Assembly: GCA_026129865.1 (NCBI GenBank) | Contig: JAHCHG010000004.1 | Location: 1 to 64,000 of the forward strand | Direction of reading: 5' to 3' | Length of the DNA: 64,000 nt | Source: Pyrinomonadaceae bacterium | GTDB lineage: Bacteria > Acidobacteriota > Blastocatellia > Pyrinomonadales > Pyrinomonadaceae | Shown: positions 11,411 through 18,891 of the stretch, piece after piece | Position numbering within the stretch: position 1 is the first letter of the stretch | How the letters are laid out: each line of letters opens with the position of its first letter | Position numbers and translations under genes: made by a program | The notes under the pieces: model-generated | What the model was told of the DNA's origin: nothing | What the model saw: only the letters and a program-made list of their open reading frames with translations | Databases searched by the model: none

Positions 11411-12717
11411 TCATAGTTATTATCGGCGCACAATGGGGCGACGAAGGAAAGGGAAAAGTCGTCGATCTGCTCGCCGACAGGTTTGATATCGTTTCGCGCT
11501 ATCAGGGCGGACACAATGCCGGACACAGTGTTTATGTCGGTGATAAAGCCTTTGTTTTAAGGCTCTTGCCGTCCGGCATCATTCACGAAGGCAAAATCTG
11601 CGTGCTTGGAAACGGTATGGTCATCGATCCGAAGGCGTTTTTTGAAGAGGTCGATCAAATGGCGGCGCAGGGAATTGAGATCACGCCCGAGCGGTTAAAG
11701 GTTTCCAGTCGCGCGCATTTGATAATGCCTTATCACCGTGCGCTCGACCACACTTCGGAAGAACGTCTGGGCAATGAAAAGATCGGAACGACCCTTCGCG
11801 GAATCGGTCCGGCATATGAAGATAAAGCCGGTCGGCGCGGAATCCGCGTTTCGGACGCGCTGGTTCCGGAGCTTTTGAAATCGAGAATCGAAAGAAATCT
11901 GGCGGAAGCAAACCGCGTCATCGTTCTTTACGGTCGCGAACCGCTTCGCTCGGATGAGATCTATGAAGAAATTTCGGCGCTTGCCGAACGGCTGCGCCCG
12001 TTCGTTTGCGAAACGTCCCATTTTCTGTCGGAAGCGAAAAAGGTAAACAAAAAGATACTTCTTGAAGGCGCGCAGGCGACTTTGCTCGATGTCGATCACG
12101 GCACATATCCTTATGTTACGTCGTCAAATCCGACAGCGGGCGGTGCCGCCGTCGGTGCCGGCATTCCTCCGCATCATATAACAGGCGTTCTCGGCATCGT
12201 CAGAACTTACGCGACACGTGTCGGCGAGGGACCGTTTCCGACGGAGATGCTGGAAGACGAAGAGCCGGTCGCGCAGCTCATCCGCGAACGCGGAAACGAG
12301 TTCGGTTCGGTAACAAAACGACCGCGCCGCTGCGGTTGGTTCGACGCCGTTGCTACACGCTATGCAGCTGAATTAAATGGATTTAACTCGATGGCGCTGA
12401 CGAAGATCGACGTTCTCGATACTCTGGACGAGATAAAGGTTTGCGTCGGTTACGAGATAAACGGAGAACGGATCGACACATTTCCCGCGGTCTCGCTTGA
12501 TCTGCGGCAGATAAAACCGGTTTATGAAACGCTTCCGGGTTGGAAATCCGAAACGCTTGGCATTACCGAACTAGCTGATCTGCCTGCGAACGCACGCAAA
12601 TATGTCGATTTTTTATCGGAATCGGTTGACGTTGAGATCGGGTTAATCTCGACCGGTCCGGAACGCGACCAGACGATAATCTTACGCGATTCCGTTATGG
12701 AAGGATGGTTCAAATAA
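11407..12717 (+). CDS. purA: Adenylosuccinate synthetase
   Basis: Catalyses the GTP-dependent joining of IMP and aspartate, the first step from IMP to AMP. The 436-residue length is standard. The N-terminal P-loop GAQWGDEGKGKVVDLL contains the catalytic aspartate, followed by the IMP-binding GGHNAGH histidine. Further family motifs are LLPSGIIHEGK, TTLRGIGPAYEDKAGRRGIR and TRVGEGPFPTE, with the base-binding TKIDVLD near residue 330. The start overlaps the stop of the upstream glycosyltransferase (ATGA), so both come from the promoter at 10229. A tRNA gene with its own promoter follows 96 bases later. Confidence 0.98.
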   Translation: MIIVIIGAQWGDEGKGKVVDLLADRFDIVSRYQGGHNAGHSVYVGDKAFVLRLLPSGIIHEGKICVLGNGMVIDPKAFFEEVDQMAAQGIEITPERLKVSSRAHLIMPYHRALDHTSEERLGNEKIGTTLRGIGPAYEDKAGRRGIRVSDALVPELLKSRIERNLAEANRVIVLYGREPLRSDEIYEEISALAERLRPFVCETSHFLSEAKKVNKKILLEGAQATLLDVDHGTYPYVTSSNPTAGGAAVGAGIPPHHITGVLGIVRTYATRVGEGPFPTEMLEDEEPVAQLIRERGNEFGSVTKRPRRCGWFDAVATRYAAELNGFNSMALTKIDVLDTLDEIKVCVGYEINGERIDTFPAVSLDLRQIKPVYETLPGWKSETLGITELADLPANARKYVDFLSESVDVEIGLISTGPERDQTIILRDSVMEGWFK

Positions 12718-12735
12718 AAAAGTTTGACATCTTAC

Positions 12736-12764
12736 TTGATTTTATCGCCATCAGTATTTAGAAT
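12736..12764 (+). promoter_or_regulatory. Sigma-70 promoter for tRNA-Lys
   Basis: TTGATT at 12736-12741 and TAGAAT at 12759-12764 with a 17-base spacer, about 43 bases upstream of the mature tRNA 5' end after the expected start site. Confidence 0.5.
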
Positions 12765-12813
12765 CTAGAATTTCGCTGAGAGCGAAACAGTTTGTGAAAA
12801 TTTAACTTTGTGT

Positions 12814-12889
12814 GGTCCGATAGCTCAGTCGGTAGAGCAAATGGCTTTTAACCATTGGGTCGGAGGTTCGAGTCCTCCTCGGATCACCA
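12814..12889 (+). tRNA. tRNA-Lys(TTT)
   Basis: A 76-base cloverleaf folds by eye: acceptor GGTCCGA with TCGGATC, D-arm GCTC/GAGC, anticodon stem AATGG/CCATT with loop CTTTTAA (anticodon TTT), T-arm GGAGG/CCTCC with loop TTCGAGT, discriminator A and an encoded CCA. A terminator follows 16 bases later, so it is a single tRNA unit. Confidence 0.97.
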
Positions 12890-12904
12890 TTTTAATTCAA
12901 AGAG

Positions 12905-12934
12905 AGACGGTTTTTATTAGCCGTCTTTTTTTTT
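12905..12934 (+). terminator. Rho-independent terminator after tRNA-Lys
   Basis: AGACGG at 12905-12910 pairs with CCGTCT at 12921-12926 and is followed by nine T residues. Confidence 0.85.
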
Positions 12935-12942
12935 GTGATCTG

Positions 12943-13671
12943 CTACGGCTGGAATTGCTGCTTTTTTTCAAAATCGGGAATCTTTTCGAGTTTTTCACGG
13001 CTCATTATCAAAACTTTTTGCTCGTTTAGAGATCTCTTCAGCGCCGGAAGATCAAAAAGCGAGATCGCGATCTCGTCAGGCGAGTGATTAATATGAATCC
13101 AGAAATCCTTGCAGTTTGCGGCAGCGGCATTTCGGTTCACGATCCATAAATTTCTACTTACATTTAATTTATCCGCATTGAAGTCTAAGAATTCCTCGAT
13201 GCTTTTCCAAGCCGGGTCCTGGTTTGGATAGACAAACCGGAGACGGAAAAGTTTGTCGTCAAAAAAACCGATAGAAGCGGAACTGATTCCCGATAGGCGC
13301 GGATTTTCCCGCGAACCATTCTCGTTAAAAAGCGAATAGCGCGTTTCGCTGCCGACGAGAATGGGCTTTTCCGGAGCTTTAGAAGCGAATCGTTCCCGGG
13401 AAGAGGTTTCACTGCTCACAACGTACGCTCCGACACGCGATGAGCGATCCTCAATTTTCAATGTTTCTCTGACTTCCGCAGACGACATTCCGAGCTTTAC
13501 TCCGCGAAGGCGCGGCGAGTCATCGGTCGTCAAACTGCAAGCCGGGAGCGGCTTGGCGCTAGAAGATTTTGAAGAGAACTTTACACGCGTTCTTTGCGCT
13601 TCGGTCGTTGCGGTGCCGATGAAAGTAAGGGTAACAAGAGCGGAAATACAAACGAGAGTTCTAATATTCAT
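12943..13671 (-). CDS. Hypothetical secreted protein
   Basis: A 242-residue protein with a clear Sec signal peptide (MNIRTLVCISALVTLTFIGTATTEAQ, cleavage probably after residue 24-26). I do not recognise a named family. A short motif LRGVKLGMSSAEVRETL near residue 55-70 resembles the start of small repeats seen in many secreted proteins of unknown role. The mature part has four cysteines in all, of which the pair near positions 43 and 190 could bond in the periplasm. It lies 20 bases downstream of a TPR-protein gene on the same strand, so the two probably share a transcript. Confidence 0.75.
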   Translation of the reverse strand: MNIRTLVCISALVTLTFIGTATTEAQRTRVKFSSKSSSAKPLPACSLTTDDSPRLRGVKLGMSSAEVRETLKIEDRSSRVGAYVVSSETSSRERFASKAPEKPILVGSETRYSLFNENGSRENPRLSGISSASIGFFDDKLFRLRFVYPNQDPAWKSIEEFLDFNADKLNVSRNLWIVNRNAAAANCKDFWIHINHSPDEIAISLFDLPALKRSLNEQKVLIMSREKLEKIPDFEKKQQFQP

Positions 13672-13691
13672 AGCGTTAGAGTTGTGCGTGA

Positions 13692-14183
13692 CTACTCGAT
13701 GAAATCGCTAGCCATCTCACGAGGTTTTAAATTATTGCGCATGATAATTCGCGCGCAGCCGTTCCAGCGAAGGATAACGTCGTCATTTCCGGGCGGGCGG
13801 AGCGATTCCGCCTTTTCAAACCAGATCATCGCGTTTCGGAAAAGATCGTACGCGGTCGATTCGGACCCGACTGCGCCGTTTCTCAGCGTCGCCTTTGCGC
13901 GCTTTTCATAAACAATGCCGGTGTAATATGCCTTTTCGTAATCGCCTTTTATTTGCGCCAGGTAATCCTGTACGCGCGAATCGCCGACAGCGTAGTCGCG
14001 ACCAAAACGGTCGCTCATTGCCAGAATAAGATTGATCAGTGCTTCCTGGTTATCCGGTTCTACCGCCAAAATATCAAGACAAATGCTTTCCGCAGCGCCG
14101 GCTTCGTTCAAAAGGCGGTAATGTTTCGCGCGTTCGAGCGCCGAAGGCACGGCTTCTTTATGTACGGTTTTTAATTCAAACAT
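13692..14183 (-). CDS. Small TPR-like protein
   Basis: A 163-residue cytoplasmic protein. Residues 15-55 (ALERAKHYRLLNEAGAAESICLDILAVEPDNQEALINLILAM) fit one tetratricopeptide pair with the usual Leu, Ala and Pro positions, and a second helical pair ends in WFEKAESLRPPGNDDVILRWN. TPR units mediate protein contacts; no enzymatic motif is present. The gene starts about 100 bases downstream of the sdhB stop on the same strand and may be distal in that transcript, but no functional link is evident. Confidence 0.75.
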   Translation of the reverse strand: MFELKTVHKEAVPSALERAKHYRLLNEAGAAESICLDILAVEPDNQEALINLILAMSDRFGRDYAVGDSRVQDYLAQIKGDYEKAYYTGIVYEKRAKATLRNGAVGSESTAYDLFRNAMIWFEKAESLRPPGNDDVILRWNGCARIIMRNNLKPREMASDFIE

Positions 14184-14284
14184 AATTTTTCAAAGCTCGG
14201 ATCTTTTTTCGGGCGATTCGCCTTCCGAGGATTATCCGACGGAAACGGCGCCGACCTACTTTGTCGTCAGTACGAAACAGGATC

Positions 14285-15028
14285 CTATTTCCTGCGCAAT
14301 ATTTTTACCAGTTTCGTAAGCGGATCGTAAAATTCATCTACCACGCGTTCTTTTAGCGGGATTATAGCATTATCCGTGATCGTTATTGACTCCGGACAGA
14401 CCTTTGTGCAGCATTTGGTGATATTACAATATCCGATGTTCGACTCGTCCTTTAGATCACCGAGCCGGTTTTCCGTGTCGAGCGGATGCATCTCGAGCGC
14501 GGCGGCGTAAACCAGAAATCGCGGACCGATGAATTCCTCGTGTTTGTGATGATCGCGCAGAACATGACAGACATCCTGACAGAGAAAGCATTCGATGCAT
14601 TTGCGGAATTCCTGAACCCGGTCGACGTCGCCCTGCGACATTCGCCAGGTTCCGTCCTCGGCATCGGGCGCGCGCGGTTTGAATTTTTTGATCTTCTTTT
14701 TGACCTCGTAATTCCACGAAACATCGGTTACGAGGTCTTTTTTAAGCGGGAAAGCCTTCATCGGCTCGACGGTGATCGGCTCATTTTCCGGAAGCGTGTT
14801 CATGCGCGTCATGCACATTAATTTCGGCTTGCCGTTTATCTCAGCGGAGCATGAGCCGCATTTTCCGGCCCTACAGTTCCAACGACAAGCGAGATCGCCG
14901 GCTTGTTCGCCCTGGATCTGCAAAACCGCGTCGAGTACCACCATGCCGGGTTGGATGTCAGCGTCGTAACTCTTAAATTCGCCGCCCTCGCTGTTTCCGC
15001 GCCAGATCTTAAATGTTGCTTTTCTCAT
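14285..15028 (-). CDS. sdhB: Succinate dehydrogenase/fumarate reductase iron-sulfur subunit
   Basis: Carries electrons from the flavoprotein through three iron-sulfur centres to the membrane anchor. Within 247 residues the cysteines for all three are visible: the [2Fe-2S] set CRWNCRAGKCGSC plus a later LMC, the [4Fe-4S] set CIECFLCQDVC, and the [3Fe-4S] set CNITKCCTKVCP. I use the ATG at 15028 (MRKATFKIW); an 11-residue longer reading frame begins inside a palindromic repeat and looks artefactual. No Shine-Dalgarno is seen before this ATG because the repeat ends nine bases upstream. It is the last gene of sdhC-sdhA-sdhB, the same order as mycobacterial Sdh1. Direction (succinate oxidation or fumarate reduction) cannot be settled from sequence. 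Confidence 0.96.
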   Translation of the reverse strand: MRKATFKIWRGNSEGGEFKSYDADIQPGMVVLDAVLQIQGEQAGDLACRWNCRAGKCGSCSAEINGKPKLMCMTRMNTLPENEPITVEPMKAFPLKKDLVTDVSWNYEVKKKIKKFKPRAPDAEDGTWRMSQGDVDRVQEFRKCIECFLCQDVCHVLRDHHKHEEFIGPRFLVYAAALEMHPLDTENRLGDLKDESNIGYCNITKCCTKVCPESITITDNAIIPLKERVVDEFYDPLTKLVKILRRK

Positions 15029-15037
15029 AAATTTGAT

Positions 15038-15163
15038 GGAGCGCGGGCAGCCTGCCCGCAAAGGCTGCCGAAGCAGCTTAGTGTACTTCGCATTCGGCTT
15101 CGCAGAGGAAAGCGAAAAAGATCGCGGCGCGTTGCGCCGTCGCGGGCAGGCTGCCCGCGCTCC
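15038..15163. repeat. 126-bp MITE-like palindromic element between sdhA and sdhB
   Basis: Perfect 22-base terminal inverted repeats lie at 15038-15059 and 15142-15163 (outer ends GGAGCGCGGGCAGCC and GGCTGCCCGCGCTCC). Each arm itself contains the palindrome GCGGGCAGCCTGCCCGC. An internal small hairpin GGCGC/GCGCC is present at the sdhB-distal side. There is no reading frame for a transposase. The element starts one base after the sdhA stop and ends nine bases before the sdhB ATG. Confidence 0.9.
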
Positions 15164-15164
15164 G

Positions 15165-16976
15165 TTAACCGAGCTCTTCGATTATCTGTTTTAATTCAGC
15201 CGGCATTTCGGGGATCGGAATCGATTTAATTTCCATTTCGCCTTTGTCGCCTTTCTTAACTGAAAAATTCACTTTACCGAATTCTTCGACTTTTAACGGA
15301 AAATCGTCGCGAAACTGCCCGCCGCGCGATTCTTTCCGTTCGATCGCGGCAAGCGTTACTGCTTCGGAAACGTTCAAAAGATTATGCAGATCCAATGCCG
15401 TATGCCAGCTCGGATTAAAGTCGATATTTCCGGTCGCACTTACGTTCGCAAGGCGTGTGCGAAGCTTTGTGAGACCCTCGAGCGCCTGTTTCATTTCGCG
15501 TTCCGTTCGAACGATCCCAACCAGATCCTGCATCATTTCCTGCAGATCTTCCTGTATCTTAAACGGATTTTCGCCGCCGGGATTATTAAACGGTTGAAGC
15601 GACCATTTCACTTTTTCGGAAACCTGACTGTCGTCGATCGTCCCGTGATCGTTTTCCTTCGCAAATTTCGCTGCAAACTCACCGGCACGTTTGCCGAAGA
15701 CCAAAAGGTCGGACAGCGAATTTCCGCCGAGTCGATTGGCTCCGTTTATCCCGGCAGCGCATTCGCCCGCGGCAAAAAGCCCCGGAACGGTCGACGCCTG
15801 CGTGTCAGCATCTACGCGAATGCCGCCCATTATGTAATGCGTCGTCGGACCGACCTCCATCGGCTCTTTTGTAATGTCGAGATCGGCGAGCTGTTTGAAC
15901 TGGTGATACATGCTCGGGAGTTTCTTCTTGATATGCTCTTCCGCGTTCGAAAGTTTTTCCTTTATCCAGGCGATATCGAGATAAACGCCTCCGTTCGGGC
16001 TGCCGCGACCGGCTTTAACTTCGCGGACAATGCAGCGGGCAACGTGATCGCGAGTCAGTAATTCCGGCGGTCTGCGCGCGTTTTTATCACCCTGAGTGTA
16101 TTTCCAACCTTCTTCGGGATTATCGGCGGTTTGATCCTTGTAAAGATCGGGAATGTCGTCGAACATAAAGCGTTTGCCTTCGCTGTTCTTTAATATTCCG
16201 CCTTCGCCGCGGACGCCTTCGGTTACCAAAATACCGCGGACCGACGGCGGATAGACCATTCCGGTCGGATGAAATTGAATGAATTCCATATCAATCAATT
16301 CCGCTCCGGAGTCGTAAGCCAGCGAATGCCCGTCGCCGGTTCCTTCCCAACTGTTGCTGGTAATTTTATAAGCGCGACCGATTCCGCCCGTCGCAAGAAT
16401 AACCGCTTTTGCCCTAAAAATTCGAAATCTTCCGTGTTCGCGTTCGTAAGCGAACGCACCGACAACGCGGTCGCCATCCTTTAGCAGCGAGACGACCGTA
16501 ACTTCCATGTAAACTTCTATTCCTTGATGAATGCCGTGATCCTGAAGCGTTCGGATCATCTCAAGTCCGGTTCGGTCGCCGACGTGCGCGAGCCGCGGAT
16601 ATTTATGACCGCCGAAATTTCTCTGCAAAATTTTCCCGTCTTTCGTCCGGTCGAAAACCGCGCCCCAGGCTTCGAGTTCTCTAACACGGTCGGGTGCTTC
16701 TTTCGCATGAAGCTCAGCCATTCGCCAATTGTTTACGTATTGTCCGCCGCGCATTGTGTCGGTGAAATGAACTTTCCAATTATCGCGGTCGTCCACATTC
16801 CCGATCGCCGCCGCCATTCCACCTTCCGCCATTACGGTATGCGCTTTGCCGAGAAGCGATTTACAGACAAGCCCGACCGAAACTCCCGCAGCGGACGCCT
16901 CGATCGCGGCGCGAAGACCCGCGCCGCCCGCGCCGATCACAAGGACATCGTGTTCAAATATTGGATATTCAGCCAT
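15165..16976 (-). CDS. sdhA: Succinate dehydrogenase/fumarate reductase flavoprotein subunit
   Basis: Oxidises succinate to fumarate, or the reverse, using covalently bound FAD. At 603 residues it has normal SdhA length. The N-terminal FAD-binding GAGGAGLRAAIEA is followed by AHTVMAEGGMAAA, whose histidine is the usual FAD attachment site. The active-site stretch GVRGEGGILKNSEGKRF, the HYIMGGI segment and the C-terminal GANRLGGNSLSDLLVFGKRAG are all present. It sits between sdhC and sdhB, and both flanking gaps are filled by palindromic repeats. No Shine-Dalgarno precedes its ATG; the upstream repeat ends 11 bases before it. Confidence 0.97.
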   Translation of the reverse strand: MAEYPIFEHDVLVIGAGGAGLRAAIEASAAGVSVGLVCKSLLGKAHTVMAEGGMAAAIGNVDDRDNWKVHFTDTMRGGQYVNNWRMAELHAKEAPDRVRELEAWGAVFDRTKDGKILQRNFGGHKYPRLAHVGDRTGLEMIRTLQDHGIHQGIEVYMEVTVVSLLKDGDRVVGAFAYEREHGRFRIFRAKAVILATGGIGRAYKITSNSWEGTGDGHSLAYDSGAELIDMEFIQFHPTGMVYPPSVRGILVTEGVRGEGGILKNSEGKRFMFDDIPDLYKDQTADNPEEGWKYTQGDKNARRPPELLTRDHVARCIVREVKAGRGSPNGGVYLDIAWIKEKLSNAEEHIKKKLPSMYHQFKQLADLDITKEPMEVGPTTHYIMGGIRVDADTQASTVPGLFAAGECAAGINGANRLGGNSLSDLLVFGKRAGEFAAKFAKENDHGTIDDSQVSEKVKWSLQPFNNPGGENPFKIQEDLQEMMQDLVGIVRTEREMKQALEGLTKLRTRLANVSATGNIDFNPSWHTALDLHNLLNVSEAVTLAAIERKESRGGQFRDDFPLKVEEFGKVNFSVKKGDKGEMEIKSIPIPEMPAELKQIIEELG

Positions 16977-16987
16977 AAAGAGTGCAT

Positions 16988-17063
16988 TTCACCGCAGAGA
17001 CGCGGAGCCGCAGAGATTCATCACAATTAAATTTCCTCCGAGACTCTGCGTCTCGGCGGTGAA
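16988..17063. repeat. 76-bp inverted-repeat element between sdhC and sdhA
   Basis: About 20-base arms, TTCACCGCAGAGACGCGGAG at 16988-17007 and its near-perfect complement ending at 17063, differ at two positions. The core is AT-rich and non-coding. The element is unrelated in sequence to the 126-bp element on the other side of sdhA and takes up 76 of the 93 bases between the genes. Confidence 0.8.
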
Positions 17064-17069
17064 AAACAT

Positions 17070-17852
17070 CTAGAAAATTCGCCAATCGCTCCAAATTCCC
17101 ATCGACAGCATCCGAACGTAAAGATCCGAAAATCCCACGACGAAAAGACTGCACCAGGCGAAAAGCATATGCTTTACATTGAGCGAAGTGCACGCTTTGT
17201 AAGCGGCGCAGCGAACCGGTTTATCGGCAAGTTCGTCGCATTTGCCGCCGACGACGTGTCTAAGCGAATGACACCCGAACGTATATGCGGCGAGAAAAAA
17301 GACATTTGCCGCCAAAACGATCGATCCGACACCGACGCCGAATCCGTCCGCGAACCAAAAACCCTTCCAGGCATCGTGCGCGAGAAAAATTAGAAATACG
17401 AGTGCTAAATAAAGAAAATATCGATGAACGTTTTGCAGGATCAAGGGGAATTTCCGTTCGCCCCAATAGCTGTCGCGCGGTTCGCCGACTGCACATGCCG
17501 GCGGATCTGCCCAGAACGCTTTGTAATACGCGCCGCGATAGTAATAACAGGTGAAACGAAACCCGCCCGGCGCCCAAAGTATCAAAAGCGCAGGCGAAAA
17601 CGGCACCCAAGCCGGAATCCACGCGGGTTTTGCGCCGAACATCGCATGCGGCGAATCACCGAAAATCTCAGGCGAATAGAACGGCGACAGGTAATTTCCG
17701 AATGCGTAATGCTCTCCCTGAAAAGCCGCCCAAGTCGAATAAACAACAAACGCGCCAAGTCCGATGAACGTTAAAACGCCGGGAAGCCACCAAAGATCGC
17801 GCCGCAAAGTTTCACCGAACGAACGCCGAATAGGAAGACTCGTAGTAGCCAT
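17070..17852 (-). CDS. sdhC: Succinate dehydrogenase membrane anchor subunit (Sdh1-like)
   Basis: A 260-residue integral membrane protein with about five hydrophobic helices: LPGVLTFIGLGAFVVYSTW (about 23-41), ALLILWAPGGF, FLYLALVFLIFLAHDAW (about 147-163), IVLAANVFFLAAYTFG and MLFAWCSLFVVGFSDLYV. It anchors SdhA/B and passes electrons to quinone. The segment FTCYYYRGAYYKAFWADPPAC looks like the anchor of mycobacterial Sdh1, not of E. coli SdhC/D; this is from memory of the family. Histidines near the third and fourth helices (VHRYF, CHSLRH, NVKHM) could bind haem or quinone. It is the first gene of the operon; a probable promoter lies 66-94 bases upstream. Confidence 0.88.
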   Translation of the reverse strand: MATTSLPIRRSFGETLRRDLWWLPGVLTFIGLGAFVVYSTWAAFQGEHYAFGNYLSPFYSPEIFGDSPHAMFGAKPAWIPAWVPFSPALLILWAPGGFRFTCYYYRGAYYKAFWADPPACAVGEPRDSYWGERKFPLILQNVHRYFLYLALVFLIFLAHDAWKGFWFADGFGVGVGSIVLAANVFFLAAYTFGCHSLRHVVGGKCDELADKPVRCAAYKACTSLNVKHMLFAWCSLFVVGFSDLYVRMLSMGIWSDWRIF

Positions 17853-17917
17853 GTTTATGTACTCAAAACAAACTAAATTTCTGGTCTTAAGGAATAAAAA
17901 TTACTGAAGTTGGCACA

Positions 17918-17946
17918 GTATTACGCAAACAGTTTGATCAAGTCAA
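17918..17946 (-). promoter_or_regulatory. Possible sigma-70 promoter for sdhCAB
   Basis: On the minus strand TTGACT (17946-17941) and TAATAC (17923-17918) are 17 bases apart. The -35 is good and the -10 is poor. The TTGATCAA palindrome beside the -35 might be an operator half but this is only a suggestion. Confidence 0.35.
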
Positions 17947-17989
17947 GCTTTTTTCATAACTATAACTTGTTTATTAAATACGACTTTTG

Positions 17990-18709
17990 TCAATTTGAAC
18001 TGCGATCGACATTATCTTTCTGATCATTTTCCGGAATCTTACGGACTTCCGAGCAGGGGCGGATGACAGCTTCGCGCAGCATTACGGGAATTTTCGGTTT
18101 TTCGCCGTCGACCGGTGCCGCATTTATCTTTTCAACTATATCCATGCCCGCAATTACGCGTCCGAAAGCCGCGAACGACCCGTCAAGATGCGGCGCTTCG
18201 CTCAATAATATAAAAAAATTGCTCGACGCACTGTTCGGCTCGTCGCCTCGTGCCATGGAAATTATTCCGCGTTCGTGTTTTACCGAGTTCGGTTCGTCCC
18301 CGATCTTTCGCCGGGCGCGCTCGGTCATTTCCGCCGTCCTTTCGCCGCGCGTAGAAATAGAACCGCCCTGAATGATAAATCCCGGCACGATTCGGCTGAA
18401 AGTGGTCGTATCGAAGATCTTTTGATCGACCAAATTCAGAAAATTTCGGATGGTCTTCGGCGCGAACTCGGGAAAAAATTCGATAAAAATATCGCCTTCC
18501 GCGGTTTTGAGCAAAACGCATGTGTCATTGAGTTCGCTATTTGAAACTTTATCGAAACGTTCGAGATCGCGTGCGGGTTCGGGACGGACATTGAGTTTCT
18601 TTTCTTTTAAAGATTCGTTTGTCGAATTTTCGGAGGAATCAACCTGACCAGCCGTCGAAACACACAGGAAACCGAAAGTTATAATTAACAATAAATGGCG
18701 CTTCAACAT
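17990..18709 (-). CDS. Secreted cyclophilin-type peptidyl-prolyl cis-trans isomerase
   Basis: Speeds proline isomerisation during folding of exported proteins. The 239-residue product has a Sec signal peptide (MLKRHLLLIITFGFLCVSTAGQ) and an extended, charged N-terminal linker of about 45 residues. The cyclophilin domain covers about 65-215, with strands GDIFIEFFPEFAPKTIRNF and FSRIVPGFIIQGG (the catalytic arginine and FIIQGG loop), then GIISMARGDEPNSASSNFFI and LDGSFAAFGRVIAGMDIVEKI. The usual tryptophan of drug-sensitive cyclophilins is not apparent. The final 25 residues are charged and not part of the fold. No lipobox, so it is probably soluble in the periplasm. Confidence 0.92.
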   Translation of the reverse strand: MLKRHLLLIITFGFLCVSTAGQVDSSENSTNESLKEKKLNVRPEPARDLERFDKVSNSELNDTCVLLKTAEGDIFIEFFPEFAPKTIRNFLNLVDQKIFDTTTFSRIVPGFIIQGGSISTRGERTAEMTERARRKIGDEPNSVKHERGIISMARGDEPNSASSNFFILLSEAPHLDGSFAAFGRVIAGMDIVEKINAAPVDGEKPKIPVMLREAVIRPCSEVRKIPENDQKDNVDRSSN

Positions 18710-18891
18710 AATTTTACCTGTAAACTAATTTATCGCAGCTTCGCAGAATCGAAAAGGTTTCCTGTGATTCTTTAGGTTGCGGCGGTGTTAAATGAAGGTC
18801 GAAAAAAACACCGGTGTCAAATTTTGAGAAACTAACCGTTGATGACTATATTTGTTTCAATGTAAACGATCGGTTTGGCTGTTTAGAACTT

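Noticed and set aside
12808..13029. 73-codon frame over tRNA-Lys
   Set aside because: It reads through the tRNA and its terminator; the cloverleaf explains the sequence.
15384..16061. 225-codon plus-strand frame opposite sdhA, and similar long frames opposite flhA (27247-27855) and lon (2114-2605)
   Set aside because: All lie fully within strongly conserved genes on the other strand and have no family features.
18814..18891. 26-residue N-terminal extension of malQ from a GTG
   Set aside because: The family starts at the position of ATG 18892, and the extension has no family-like sequence.
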